From Actinernus sp. WN-2022 (Eukaryota; Cnidaria; Anthozoa; Actiniaria; Actinernidae): DNA of 64,000 bases. The position numbers and the translations under genes were made by a program. Below, piece by piece: positions 32,911 through 44,105 of the stretch (the first letter of the stretch is position 1; every line of letters starts with the position of its first letter). Under the pieces are notes generated by a model. It saw nothing but the letters and a program-made list of their open reading frames with translations, did not search any database and had not been told where the DNA came from. The DNA lies in contig JAOWCC010000019.1 of assembly GCA_030867875.1 (NCBI GenBank), positions 76,536,861 to 76,600,860 of the forward strand, given 5' to 3'.

Positions 32911-33519
32911 CCCGGGGGGGGGGGGGGGGGGGGGTTCTTACATGAAAAATGGGTATGTATGTGAGGCCAAGAGGCTCAAACCCTGACCCTGTTTGACCCA
33001 ATCCGAGCTCCAAAACCCTGATTGCCCCCTTTTTGGGGAAAAAAACCCTGATTGCCCCTTCTTTAAATTGTTTTAAAAACACGGTCGGATATATATCCCG
33101 GCCGGTATACCGCGTACCAGGATTGCATGCAAAATACGGAGCATTTCAAGTCGGGACGTAGCATTGGGTAAACAAATCAGCAGATGAAGTACATAGATAA
33201 GTACTGAAGTACGAATTAGCGGCGTCACGATGTATACGAACCTCAGTGCTTGCATGTGGGCAGGCGATAAAAATGCGGCAACAGAATGTCTTTTTTTGAC
33301 ATAGTAGCTAAAAAACACTGAACCCTAACTGCCTAAAAAATACTGAACCCCGACCCTGACTGCACCCAAAATATACTCAAATCTTGACCCTGATCTGCCC
33401 AAATCAGGTCAAAACCCTGACCCTACCTGCCCAAACTGAGCTCAAAACCCTGACCCACCCGGGCGGCACATACATAATACGTCACAAACAGGAGTACCCC
33501 CCCCCCCCCCCCCCCCGGG
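32911..33519. mobile_element. Poly-G/C-ended MITE in BEL gag, 8-bp TSD
   Basis: 609 bp starting CCCGGGGGG... and ending ...CCCCCCGGG. TGGATAAA flanks both sides (32903-32910, 33520-33527). The interior repeats 'aaaccctga(c/t)' and 'ctgaccctg' words about ten times on the plus strand. The right end reads GGAGTACCCCCC, the same as the end of the element at 63009-63427. No gene. Confidence 0.85.
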
Positions 33520-33527
33520 TGGATAAA

Positions 33528-34286
33528 ACCTTAGAGCATTTGAATAACCGCAAAGGCGAACCGCCTTCTGAAATCCAGTCTCAATACAACGCCTCACAAT
33601 CCCAGATATGCTCCATGGCAAGCAAGTCACCCTCTCAAAGAGCATTAATAGAAGCAAGAAAGGCTGCACAGAAGGCTAAAGTAGATCTAGATTTGGCCGA
33701 AAAAAGGAGAGAAATCCAGTTGCAGAGCGAAGAAGAGAGAAGAAAACTTGAGAAAGAGCAGCTTCTACTTGACCAAAAAAGAAGAGAGTTACAGTTGAAA
33801 TCTCAGATGGACCTAGATCTGCAAGAGGCACGTGCACAACACCAAATAGCTCAAGCTCAACTCGAAGCTGAGCAAGACGGTGTGAATGAAGAGCTTGAGG
33901 TTGACCGACAGCTTTCTATACAAGTTCCTGTAGAGAGCCAAAATGACAGGATCGACCGGTTTCTTCGCCAGTCTGTTCATGCCAACAACCAAGAACCAAG
34001 TTCATCGTCAGCACAACGTGAAGTCCGGCAATCAGCCGATCCCGTGGTGCAGCTGGCAAAAGCTATACTTAAAACGCAACAGCCTCATATAAAGTCCTTT
34101 GGCGGAGATATAAATACCTACCCAGCCTTCAGAGCCGCCTTCGTAAAATTAGAAAACGCAGATTTATATACAGAGGACGAGCTACTAGACATACTGCTAA
34201 ATAATACTACAGGGAAGGCGGAGTCTGCACTACAGGGTGTCCTTCCTGGTAGTGGAAACTACATCAGAAAGCGTGGGAAATTCTGA
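33528..34286 (+). pseudogene. BEL/Pao Gag, second segment (coiled coil and DUF1759-like)
   Basis: Long charged coiled coil (ALIEARKAAQKAKVDLDLAE ... RRKLEKEQLLLDQKRREL), then the Gag core typical of BEL elements (DUF1759 type): PHIKSFGGDINTYPAFRAAF and LLDILLNNTTGKAESALQGV. The frame ends about 34286 after a frameshift near 34255-34270; Gag continues in another frame. Confidence 0.85.
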
Positions 34287-34629
34287 GAGAACGATTCGGA
34301 GACCCAACAGCTATAGTACAAGCTAATGATGTCGCTTTGAAGGTACACCCACAAGTCGCAGACAGAAACGTGGACCAGCTCCGGTCTCTCTCAGACACAG
34401 TTGGAAGGCTTGTAAGTACCTTTCAGTCACTGGATCTAAAACACGAACTTACATCCAGCTGTTATGTAAGAGAAGCACTATCTAAGCTTCCACCCTCGCT
34501 GAAAATCGGATGGTTCCGTTATGAGAACTCGAACCCAGACAAAATAAACCTTGAATCATTCAGGAAATGGATTGAAACACAAGCACGCATGTGGGAACGC
34601 GCCTTTCTTGAATTGACTCAAAGCAAGAC
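34270..34629 (+). pseudogene. BEL/Pao Gag, third segment
   Basis: Continuation in a different frame: WEILRERFGDPTAIVQAN, VDQLRSLSDTVGRLVSTFQS and REALSKLPPSLKIGWFRY, all typical of the DUF1759-type Gag C-terminal half. It ends where the ~3.5-kb composite insertion starts; Gag/Pol sequence returns at about 38118. Confidence 0.8.
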
Positions 34630-34932
34630 ACACCTACATAACGAGCCAGAGATCATCGGAAGTTCGGAAATGCGTGCGGGCCGGTTGCTATGGAGTGACG
34701 TCATAGTCGTGGCAAATATCAATCATTATTGTGATTTGCGGTTTCCGCTTGATCGCTTTGGTAATTACTTTATGTCAGCAAAGGTCGTACACAAAACACG
34801 TTTAAGGATCATCGATCTGGCGGATCCTGCGTTATTTCAGGGGCTGTACTTCAGTGCCAGTGGCATTTTGACATTAGCGGGAAATACAGTATTATGAAAT
34901 TAAGGTAAAGGATTGCTTCGCATATTGGACTC

Positions 34933-35715
34933 GTGCTTCGACTTATGGACGTATCCGCTTTGCGCCGTGTTTTTCTCGCTGAATCGAGCGGCAAATTCTC
35001 CGCAGCACTGGCATCTTCTGAATTCGGAAATTTGCGGCGTGAAATTTGTAAGTTCCTGTCATACAGCCTAGTTGCACGATCTCTTCGCAGTTTTCTTCGC
35101 CACTTTGCCGACAATGTCCAAATAGAAAATAGCGGGCTTTGGGATTTGGATGAATGACTGCAGGATTGTCGATGGAAAGGTGGGTGTCTCGCTACGACAT
35201 TCGGCGTTTTGGCGGCAATTATGCGCCAAAATCAGAAGAATTTCAACTTAGAGAATTACCAGTGGCTAATAAACAATTGAAAAGAACAAACCACTCGCAA
35301 TCGCTTCTCGGTCAGGACGAAACACCAACCCCGCCACCGACCCCGCCAGCCTCTTACGAGGAGATCCAAAGCTTAAAAGTGTCTCTGGCGAGAACAAATG
35401 AAGAAATTACATCCCTGAAAACAGAACGAAGGAAATCGACTAACGAACACGTATGTATATATAAAGTAGAAGGAAATTATATTGGTGCGAAAATGGCGGG
35501 AAGTCCCCCAAAGTTCAAGGTCTAGAAGAGCTTCAAAGGCACACATTTGGAGCATGATCAGCGATATTTCTGGTGTCCAGAATTCTGATGTGCAGTCAAT
35601 GCTAAACCAAATCGCCGAAGAAGTGACCAAGAATAAAGAGGAAAGTAAAGCATCTGACGTGATGCTTGGGGAAAGTGCCCCAAAATATCTACAGTCCCAA
35701 GTTGAAGTCTGAGCA
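34933..35715 (+). other. Exon-like ORFs in the composite insertion
   Basis: 35154-35525 encodes a Pro-rich then helical segment (ETPTPPPTPPASYEEIQSLK; ARTNEEITSLKTERRKSTNE) that runs into a strong splice-donor-like GTATGT at about 35450. 35482-35712 gives another helical segment ending KYLQSQVEV. On the opposite strand, 35114-34900 encodes a basic Arg/Ser-rich segment. The proteins are not recognised. They could be captured host exons, the relic of a transposon gene, or chance. Confidence 0.35.
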
Positions 35716-37405
35716 CTTCGGGATATTGAACACAAGCTCGAAAGAGATATCCGAAACGAAATTTATTTTTTGAGTTGTTCGGTATCCCAGCTGGTTTACC
35801 CAGGTTGAAGGCCATGGCACCACAATATGCCTGAGCACTTCGGGATATTGAACACAAGCCCAAAATAGATATGGCAAACAAAATTTAATTTTTGAGTTGT
35901 TCGGTATCCCAGCTGGTTTACCCAGGTTGAAGTCCATGGCACTACAATATGCCTGAGTACTTCGGGATATTGAACACAAGCTGAAAAGAGATATGCGAAA
36001 CAAAATTTATTTTTTGAGTTGTTCGGTATCCCAGCTGGTTTACCCAGGTTGAAGTCCATGGCACTGCAGTATGCCTGAGCACTTCGGGATATTGAACACA
36101 AGCTGAAACTGAAGAGATATGCGAAACAAAATTTATTTTTTGAGTTGTTCGGTATCTCAGCTGGTTTACCCAGGTTGAAGTCCATGGCACTACAGTATGC
36201 CTGAGCACTTCGGGATATTGAACGCAAGCTACAAGCTACAAGCTACAAGCTGTGGCAATTCTTTGCCACAAAGAATTCTTTTTTATAACGCCATGATCCG
36301 ACCAGTAATGAATTATGTAAGCGTTATATGGGCAGCTTGTGATAAAGAGTGTTTAGGCAGAGTACTGAAATTACAGAAAAGAGCTGCAAGAGTAATCTTA
36401 TTTGCAGATCGACTTTCACCATCGGTGCAACTGTTTAATAAACTGCGCTTGCTACCTTTTTATGAAGAGTCAAAAATAAGTAAATGTTCAATTGTATATA
36501 AGCGTATCCATGGCAACCTTCCATCCTACTTAATGGAGCAAATCAAGCTTAATAATCAATTACATGCCCGTAACACAAGATACTCTGGTATTAATGTGAT
36601 TTGTCCCCGTTATTCTAGAGAAACTGAAGGAGGTAGAACATTTGCTGTTACTAGTTGTAAATTGTGGAACTCTCTACCATTAGATTTAAGGAAGCAAGAC
36701 TCTTTACATTCTTTTAGACGTAACATGTGGAATCGAATTTTTAGTGAGCAAAAATTTATACATCATTTTGTTATTTAATTCAATTTTATCCGTTATCTTT
36801 TCCTGTTGTCCATTTTTATGCCTAGTCTAGTTTTATATATTCTTGCATTTTTATACTTAAATTTAGCTAGTTATAGATTAGTAGTTTTTTAGATTTTAAT
36901 ATTGTATATGTAGAACGTAGAGCTTTTTATATCACTGTTTGTATTTTAACTACTAGGAGGGCCACAAGTTTATTAGCGTTGCTATTATGTGTTACCCTCG
37001 CTAAATAAAGTCTTTATTATTATTATTATTAAGCTCAAAAGAGATATCCGAAACAAAATTTATTTTTTGAGTTGTTCGGTATCCCAGCTGGTTTACCCAG
37101 GTTGAAGTCCATGGCACCACAATATGCCTGAGCACTTCGGGATATCGAACACAAGCCCAAAAGAGATATGCCAAACAAAATTTATTTTTTGGGTTGTTCG
37201 GTATCCCAGCTGGTTTACCCAGGTTGAAATCGATGGCACTATACAGTGTGCCTGAGCACTTCGGGATATTGAACGCAAGCTCAAAAGAGATATCCGAAAC
37301 AAAAGTTATTTTTTGAGTTGTTCGGTATCCCAGCTGGTTTACCCAGGTTGAAGTCCATGGCACTACAGTATGCCTGAGCACTTCGGGATATTGAACACAA
37401 GCTCG
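35711..37405. repeat. 122-bp tandem array, 8 units, split by a LINE
   Basis: Unit starts at 35711, 35833, 35955, 36077 and 36203, then after the LINE at about 37130, 37254 and 37376 (a partial unit starts at 37031). Each unit contains GAGCACTTCGGGATATTGAA and 'ggtatcccagctggtttacc'. Units are about 95% alike and 122-126 bp long. Minus-strand frames across the array are artefacts. Confidence 0.92.
36232..37030 (+). pseudogene. 5'-truncated LINE inserted in the 122-bp array
   Basis: An open frame to 36778 encodes only the post-RT C-terminal region (NYVSVIWAACDKECLGRVLK; KRAARVILFADRLSP; SCKLWNSLPLDLRKQDSLHS), followed by a 3' UTR and (ATT)n tail. AAGCT occurs at both junctions and may be the target duplication. 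The short coding part is unbroken, so the insertion is not old. Confidence 0.88.
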
Positions 37406-38031
37406 AAAGATACGTACGCCGAACAAATAGTTAGCCTACCTACGAGTAGCCGTTACCCATCGCGAAATTTGCGCAAATCAGATCAAAACAACGCGAATTA
37501 CCGGTCGCGAACTGCAGCTACCGACTACAAACAACAAGACACGAGAAACCTGCTGCCAGGGGAACATCTATTACATCTCATCCGCTTTATTTTCAGTATC
37601 CGCGATAATAATTTGGGGTCCGAATAATAAATAATAAGTCTGTGACGTTTCCAACAGTAATTGGCAAGCGTGTAAGTCGCATTTTCGTCTCATTAAAGTA
37701 AAATCCACATCGTTCCCGACTTATATATGAAATAATAAAAAAGATTATGCATTGTTGATTTTGAGAAATTAGCTGAAAGTCGGATGGGCACATTCGGCAA
37801 ACCAGATAAATCGTCGACCTCGATCGAAACGTACTGAAAATCGGGCTACGAATGACTAGATTTCGTGCACTAGCTACTACGGGTAGTCGACTGATGAAAG
37901 GTAAAATGCAAAAGTAGTTCTTTATCACACATTGACACCTACGGATTATGATATCTAGGCGCTAAAGTAGGCACTTTAAGGTGACATGAGGCTGGACTTA
38001 ATTAAATGGAATGCTCCTGTTTCCTAGAATA

Positions 38032-38078
38032 CCCCCTGCATGGTGATAGGGGACCAATGGTCCCCTATCACCAGGGGG
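38032..38078. repeat. Hairpin near the right end of the composite insertion
   Basis: GGTGATAGGGGACC and its exact complement flank a 3-nt AAT loop, with an outer CCCCCTG/CAGGGGG pair (one side carries an extra 2-3 nt). It lies about 20 bp from the right inverted word. It may be a structural end signal of the element. Confidence 0.7.
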
Positions 38079-38117
38079 TAGTTTGGTTGTTAAGAGTGTC
38101 TGGCTCGTTATGCGTCA

Positions 38118-40481
38118 AAGACGCCGCCAGCAAAGAGATCTTCTTTTGGCACCACTGCCAATAAAATGCAACGGGAAGCTTGTCCCTTTCACGAGGCTTC
38201 AGAGCACTCAGTCAGTGAGTGTAGGATGTTCAAGAACCTAAATACAGAGGACAAAGGAAAGCTGGTCAGAGAAAGAAGGCTGTGCTTCGGTTGTTTTGGC
38301 AAGCATTTTAAAAGGGACTGCAAGAAAGAAACCACGTGCAAGATTGACGGATGTAAACAATGGCATCATCCTCTTCTTCATAGCGTGGTGTTGAAGCGCT
38401 CAATAAGGCAGCCAAAGCAAGAGGCTACTCCAACAACTGCTCCACCCCCGCCGGTAGTTGATACCAAGACCAACACAGCGTCTGTAACAGATCAGTCATC
38501 ACCAGAAGTGTTTGCAGGAAAGTTGATCACAAACAAAGCAGGTCGAATCGTGCACCAGATCGTTCCTGTAATCCTTTATGGTCCAAACGGTGAAGTTTCC
38601 ACACAGGCTCTGTTGGATGGAGGATCGAACGCCACTCTCCTTCAACAAGACATGGCAGAGGAGCTGGGATTCACGGGACCTACTAGTCAGCTAATTCTGG
38701 GTGGCACGAATGTCAATGAAGTGGTTGACTCGTTTGTCATAAAAGATCTCGAAGTTTCAAGTGCTGGGAGGAGAAGAACCAAGCACAAGATCAGCAAAGT
38801 ATTCACAGTGCCTAAGATCAACAATCCTGATTACAGCGTTGATTGGCCGGAAGAGAAGAGGCGTTTCGACCATCTAAAGGATCTGAATCTTCCCCATATT
38901 GACACATCAAGTATAAGGTTAATCATCGGTGTCGATGCTTACCATTTACTAGTCCCGCTTGAGAAGAGGGAAGGACCCATTGGAACACCCATAGCCGTAA
39001 GGACAAAACTGGGTTGGCTGGCATTTTCTCATTTGCCGGGAGAAGAGGAAGAATCGATTCACGTGTGTCGTATGGAAGCAGAGCCAACAATAAATCCTGA
39101 AGATAACCTGGATGTTCGTCAGCAGCTGAAACAGTGGATAGACATGGAAACTGTTCCCGTCCCTAAGAAGAAAGCTGACATTCGATCTAAAGAAGATCAG
39201 AAAGCCTACGAAATAGTAAAGACCACAACCAGGAGAATACCAAACGAAAGCGCCTTTGAGTCTGGGGTTCTGTGGCAAGATGCTAATCCAGTCCTTTACA
39301 ACAACAGAAAGGCAGCAGAGGCACAACTTCGAGCTCTAGAGTTTAGACTTCCGAGAGATCCTCAGTTAAAGGAAGTTTACCAAGCATCAATTCAAAATGA
39401 TGTGAAGTCGGGCTATGTTAGAAAGTTGACTAAAGAGGAAGTGGAATCTACAAACAGCCAGAAGGTCAACTACCTAACTCATCATCCTGTACGCCACCCG
39501 AAGAAACCAGAGAAAGTTCGCAGAGTCTATAACGCTGCTGCAAAATACAATGGAAAGAGCTTGAATGATCACATCTACACTGGCCCAGATCTCCTGACCT
39601 CTCTATTTGGTGTGCTACTTCGGTTTAGACAGAAACCTGTGACGCTATGTTCCGACGTAAAAGACATGTTTCTGCAGATGCGAGTTACTCAATCCGATAT
39701 GCCCGCCCTACGATTCTTATACAGAGATACACAAGAGAAAGAGCCAGACGTCTATCAGTGCATGAGAAGACCCTTTGGAGAGCGCTCTGCACCTACTTGT
39801 GCAAACTTTGTCGTCAAAGTCAATGCAGAGGAGCACCAGGGCAAATACCCTCAAGCATCAGAAGCAGTTAAGCACAATCTCTACGTTGATGACTCTATCA
39901 ACTCAGTGGAAACCGAAGAAGAAGCCATTGCTCTGTACAACGATTTGATGGAGCTGATGAAACTTGGAGGATTCAAGCTAACAAAGTGGTTAAGTAACAG
40001 TGAAGCTGTGATCAACAACATTCCTGAGTCGGAAAGAGTTACAGTGAAAATCCTCAACAGTCAAAGTGGACTTCCAAATTCTCGTGCTTTGGGCATAACA
40101 TACGACGCTAATACGGACTGCTTCCACATTACACCTCAACAAAAGGAACGTGCGAAGACTCGCAGAGGTATTCTAAGCAAAATCGCATCAGTATGGGATC
40201 CACATGGATGGCTCAGCGCATTCTCCATCAGAGGACGAATGTTCTATCAATCAATTTGCTTGGAAAAACTTGCATGGGATGAAGAAATCGAAGAAAGCAA
40301 ATTGAAAGAATGGAGGAAGTGGGAGGAAGAAGCAGAGGAGATAGAGAAAGTTGCCATTCCTCGATGTTTCCGCCAGCGTCATGATAGATACGACGAGGTA
40401 GAGCTACACGTCTTCTCAGATAGCTCACAGCAAGCCAAATGTGCAGTTGCTTATTTGAGATTCAAATACGACGATGGATGA
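38118..40481 (+). pseudogene. BEL/Pao Pol: knuckles, protease-like, RT, start of RNase H
   Basis: Gag zinc knuckles at the start (CFGCFGKHFKRDC and flanking Cys/His). A protease-like region with ALLDGGSNATLL around 38605; it has DGG, as is common in BEL proteases, rather than DTG. RT runs from about 39500 with SDVKDMFLQMRV and catalytic YVDD at 39881-39892. RNase H starts near 40410 (HVFSDSSQQAKCAVAYL). An in-frame TGA at 40479-40481 cuts the frame; the same frame continues beyond it. The left edge is the composite insertion. Confidence 0.92.
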
Positions 40482-41705
40482 GTTAACAATGTGTTAGCAG
40501 CTTCTAAATCCAGAGTTGCTCCCTTAAAGAAGATGACTATACCACGCCTAGAGCTTGATGCCGCGTGTATGGCTACTAAACTTGCTCTTACTCTCGTCGA
40601 TGAGTTGGACTACGACATCAAGAAGATCGTTTTCTGGATCGATTCAATGGTTGTGCTGCACTGGATTTGGCAGCCAAGTAACAGATTCAAGGATTATGTG
40701 GCCCACCGCATTGTGGACATAATGGAAGATATCGAAGTTTTGAAAACCAACAATCAGCGCAAGATCAGCACACGCTATGTACCCACCTCACTCAATGTGG
40801 CTGATGCAGGAACGCGTGGACTCCCACTTGCCGAGATGTTGCAACAGAGTACCTGGCAACGAGGACCTCACTTCCTTTCTCAGGCAGAAGACAGCTGGCC
40901 TAAATCGCCTAACGAGGGGGAGAGAACAGAAGAGGAACAAGAGCTTCGCCCCACGGTGCAAATAAAGGCCACCAACATTCAAACTGATAACAGTGTCTTT
41001 GATCTCAGCCGCTATTCAAGTTTTGATAAAGCATTGAGAGTTGCAGCCTATGTGATGAAGTTTGTCAACTCCCTCAAGGCAAGGATTGCCACAGCAGACT
41101 CAACGCACACAGTGAAAAAAGACACTTCATCGGATAATCTGAAACTGACAGTCAGTGAGTTACATCAAGCAGAATGTCTGCTTATTCAGCAAGCTCAGTC
41201 CAAGTCATTCCAAGAGGAATTCAAGGCACTCAAAACGGGAAAGCCCTTACCAATAAATTCAAGGTTGAAGCAGCTGATTCCCTATATCGACAAAGATGGA
41301 TTGCTCAGAGTTGAAGGCCGGATTCACGAAGCTCCTATCTCACACGATGCACGACATCCCGTAATACTCGATGGTAAATCCAACATTGGACGTCTCTTGA
41401 TCGCAGAGTATCATCGCATGTTGGCGCATGGACCCCCAGAATACATCTTCAGCTCCATAAGAATGAAGTATTGGCTTGTTAATGGTAGATCAGAGGTCAA
41501 GAAATATGGAAGACAGTGTTTTTACTGCAAGAAACAGCGCGCTCAACGAGGCCCACCACGTATGGGTAATCTACGTGAGCGGCGTTTGACACCATTTTTA
41601 CCTCCCTTCACGCACACAGTCGTAGACCTATTTGGTCCAATATATGTCAAGCAGCAAAGGAGTGAAGTAAAGAAATGGATTGTACTGTTGTTGTGCAAAT
41701 GTCCG
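40482..41705 (+). pseudogene. BEL/Pao Pol: RNase H rest and integrase N-terminus
   Basis: Same frame as the previous segment after the TGA. LAASKSRVAPLKKMTIPRLE and FWIDSMVVLHWI (RNase H of BEL type), then the integrase zinc finger (HRMLAHG ... CFYCKKQRAQRG, ~41410-41540) and the first catalytic D (HTVVDLFGPIYVK, ~41620). A one-base loss near 41690 shifts the rest into another frame. Confidence 0.9.
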
Positions 41706-42501
41706 AGCCATACATCTTGAAATTGCTGAATCACTTGAAGCAGATGCATTTCTGAACTGCTTTGCACGATTTGCTAATCGTCGTGGATACCCCACAACCA
41801 TGACGTCAGACAGAGGGACGAACTTCATAGGTGCAGCAAGGGAACTGAGAGAAGGGTGGAGCCAACTTCACCAAGAGAGAATCGGGAAAGAATTATCCCG
41901 GCATGGCACGGATTGGAAGTTCAATCCACCGAACTCCCCTCATATGAATGGAGTCGTAGAAAGACTGGTTAGATCCTGCAAACGGGATCTTCGTGCAATC
42001 CTGCATGATCAAAGAGTTGTTTACGATACATTAAACACAGCACTGGCAGAAGTTGAAGGGATCTTGAACTCAAGGCCTATTGTCCCTGCAAGCACAGATC
42101 CTCATGATCTCGAAGCTTTGACACCAAACCACATTCTCTTACACAGACCCAATCTTAACTCTCCATTTGATGTAGTACATGATCAGGAGATCAATTCAAG
42201 GAAGAAGTACAGACAAGCACAAGTACTCGCTAACAACTTTTGGAAACGATGGTTGAAAGAATACATTCCAACTCTCACAAGAAGGAACAAGTGGTATGAT
42301 GAAGCAAGAAACATGAAAGAAGGAGACTTGGTACTTCTTGTCAATCCAAATACCACCAGAGGTATGTGGCCAATGGGTCGCATAGTACGTACCTATCCTG
42401 GTCAAGACGGGCGTGTCAGATCGGTTGAAGTATCGATAAAATCAGTAAAATACATCCGTCCAGTCTCAAAGCTGTGCTTACTGGAAGAGGCTGACCCCTG
42501 A
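41690..42501 (+). pseudogene. BEL/Pao Pol: integrase core end and C-terminal domain
   Basis: Catalytic D in MTSDRGTNFIG (~41803) and E in HMNGVVERLVRSC (~41960), then the BEL-type C-terminal domain (FWKRWLKEYIPTLTRRNKW; MKEGDLVLLVNPNTTRGMWP, DUF5641 type). The frame ends normally at 42501. About 45 bp further is the polypurine stretch GTTGAGGGGGAG. Confidence 0.92.
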
Positions 42502-42550
42502 GTAAACTTGAACATACCCTTCAAAAAGGGCAAGTCAAGTTGAGGGGGAG

Positions 42551-43086
42551 TGTTAATTGAAGTATTTCATGTGAACATTATGAACATTATTAACTCCTTT
42601 AAGTTCAAAGAGTTATTTATTTGTAAGTTTCCTAGTTCGACTGTTTCTCGAACTTTCTAAGCTTTTCCTTTCTATTCTAGACTTTTCTGTGGAACATTTA
42701 GTTTTATGACGAAAGTCTCGCGTCACTGTACACGTCATATGTAAGATACGGTTGATTTTGAGAGTGCGACAAGAACTGGAAAAGGCCGTGTGACTATGTT
42801 ATAAAGGGTTTAAAAAGAGAGCTATTAAAGGCGGTAGAGTTTCCGTAACACCCAGACTGATTTCCTTCTTCTGCAATTACCTCCGTTCTGTTGCTGTATT
42901 GCGAGAAATGCTGCTATTCTTCTTCTTCAACTCATTTGAAGAGACATTGATCGCAATTTTTGTAAAAATCGCCTTCGTTTTCGCATAAATACAGCAAGAA
43001 TTGAATAAAAGCAGAGCGGTAAACACGAATGCTTGCTCTCCCGCTGCGGTTGGTAATTAGAACCACTTATCATTCCAATACCTCAA
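42551..43086 (+). repeat. Probable 3' LTR of the BEL element
   Basis: It starts TGTTAATTGAAG immediately after a polypurine tract. It contains a TATA-like 'gttataaagggttta' (~42800) and two AATAAA-like signals (~42985, 43003). The right end is set at 'aatacctca' only by the TG...CA rule, because no 5' LTR was found for comparison. The absence of a 5' copy suggests the element lost its 5' end. Confidence 0.5.
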
Positions 43087-43380
43087 CCTCAAATTTCACA
43101 GTAAAAACAGTCAGGCACGTTATACTAGTATAAGTCGGTCTGTAAACAAACACCTCAAGGAATGTTACAGTAATTCATGTCTGCCTACATGAAGGGAGAA
43201 CCCGAGATAGCCTCATGCAAACACGGGTAACAGCCAATCGGAGTGCGCGTACTAAGGTATCCAATATATTTTATAAAAGGAAGTTGAACTCACCGACGTT
43301 GAAGTTTCAAGTCTCGTCAAGGGAGCACGTAGACTTCCTGTTTTGTTTCACTCGCGATCTAGTCTTATAGTCTGTGAGAG

Positions 43381-43607
43381 TTTTAGCCTCCATCTTGAAA
43401 TTCCTTTATTACCATGCGACTTTCCGCTGACCCTAAACAACTGGCTCGTAGCGAGCGAGCAGTGCCGAGCGAGCCCCGAAGGGGCGAGATGTGCTCTCCG
43501 CTTCGGGGCTCGCTCGGCACTACGAACATGCGACTTTCCGCTGACCCTAAGGCACAGGAAACCAGAGGTCGCCCGAGTAGTCTAAAGGAATTTCAAGATG
43601 GAGGCTA
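43381..43607. mobile_element. Nested palindromic element
   Basis: The outer inverted repeat is TTTAGCCTCCATCTTGAAAT (43381 onward, 27 bp) and its exact complement ending 43607. Inside are two direct copies of CATGCGACTTTCCGCTGACC (43413, 43529). Between these is an inner hairpin, GTGCCGAGCGAGCCCCGAAG and its complement (about 43462-43521). GC-rich against its surroundings. Overlapping ORFs have no domain. Confidence 0.8.
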
Positions 43608-43894
43608 AATCTGTAAAATTCAATTTTACACGTGTACGCGTTTGATTGACGACGGTCGGCTAAATCGAATTTTACAGACTAGACTTGTAACTTCCAGGGC
43701 GGCTTGTGAAATCCTCATTTTTTTTGCTTTTTGGATCCGATGCAAAAGTTAATTAATTTACACATTCGAAACGCTACACTGCATGCGGCCATGATGTTAT
43801 CTTACACTTGGATGATCATGGCCGAAAAGCCAATCGGAAAGCGAGAAAATGGGCTGTTAAAAAAGGCATAATTACCCAGGGTCGTAACGAGGTA

Positions 43895-44105
43895 TGTAGG
43901 ATCAGGGATCACAGACCCGGAATCGGGGATCACAGGCATGGGATCGGGATCAGAGGGCCCGAATCAGGAAACAACGTATATGTTATGGGACCGGGATCAA
44001 TATATCAGAATATGAGCTGGCTAATTTATTTTTGGCTGGATCAGGGATCACAAAATGCAAATTACTGGACAATATTAGGATCAGGGATCAAAGTTCTGGG
44101 TAAAA
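43895..44105. repeat. Degenerate GGATCAGGGATCA repeats
   Basis: About seven irregularly spaced copies of GGATC(A/G)GGATCA-like words. Not a regular tandem array. Confidence 0.6.

Larger units (their letters stand above)
34630..38117. mobile_element. ~3.5-kb composite TIR insertion inside the BEL element
   Basis: BEL Gag similarity stops at about 34629 and resumes at about 38118. Near the two edges lie the inverted words CATAACGAGCCAGA (34637-34650) and TCTGGCTCGTTATG (38099-38112). AAGAC occurs at both junctions (34625-34629, 38118-38122), a possible 5-bp target duplication. Contents: a promoter-like left part with a TGACGTCA site (~34695), exon-like ORFs (34933-35715), a 122-bp tandem array split by a LINE, and a long hairpin at the right end (38032-38078). 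No transposase recognised, so it is non-autonomous. Confidence 0.7.

Noticed and set aside
35558..37426. Overlapping minus-strand ORFs (MFRISLFSLCSISRSAQAYC type)
   Set aside because: They are readings of the 122-bp repeat in changing frames.
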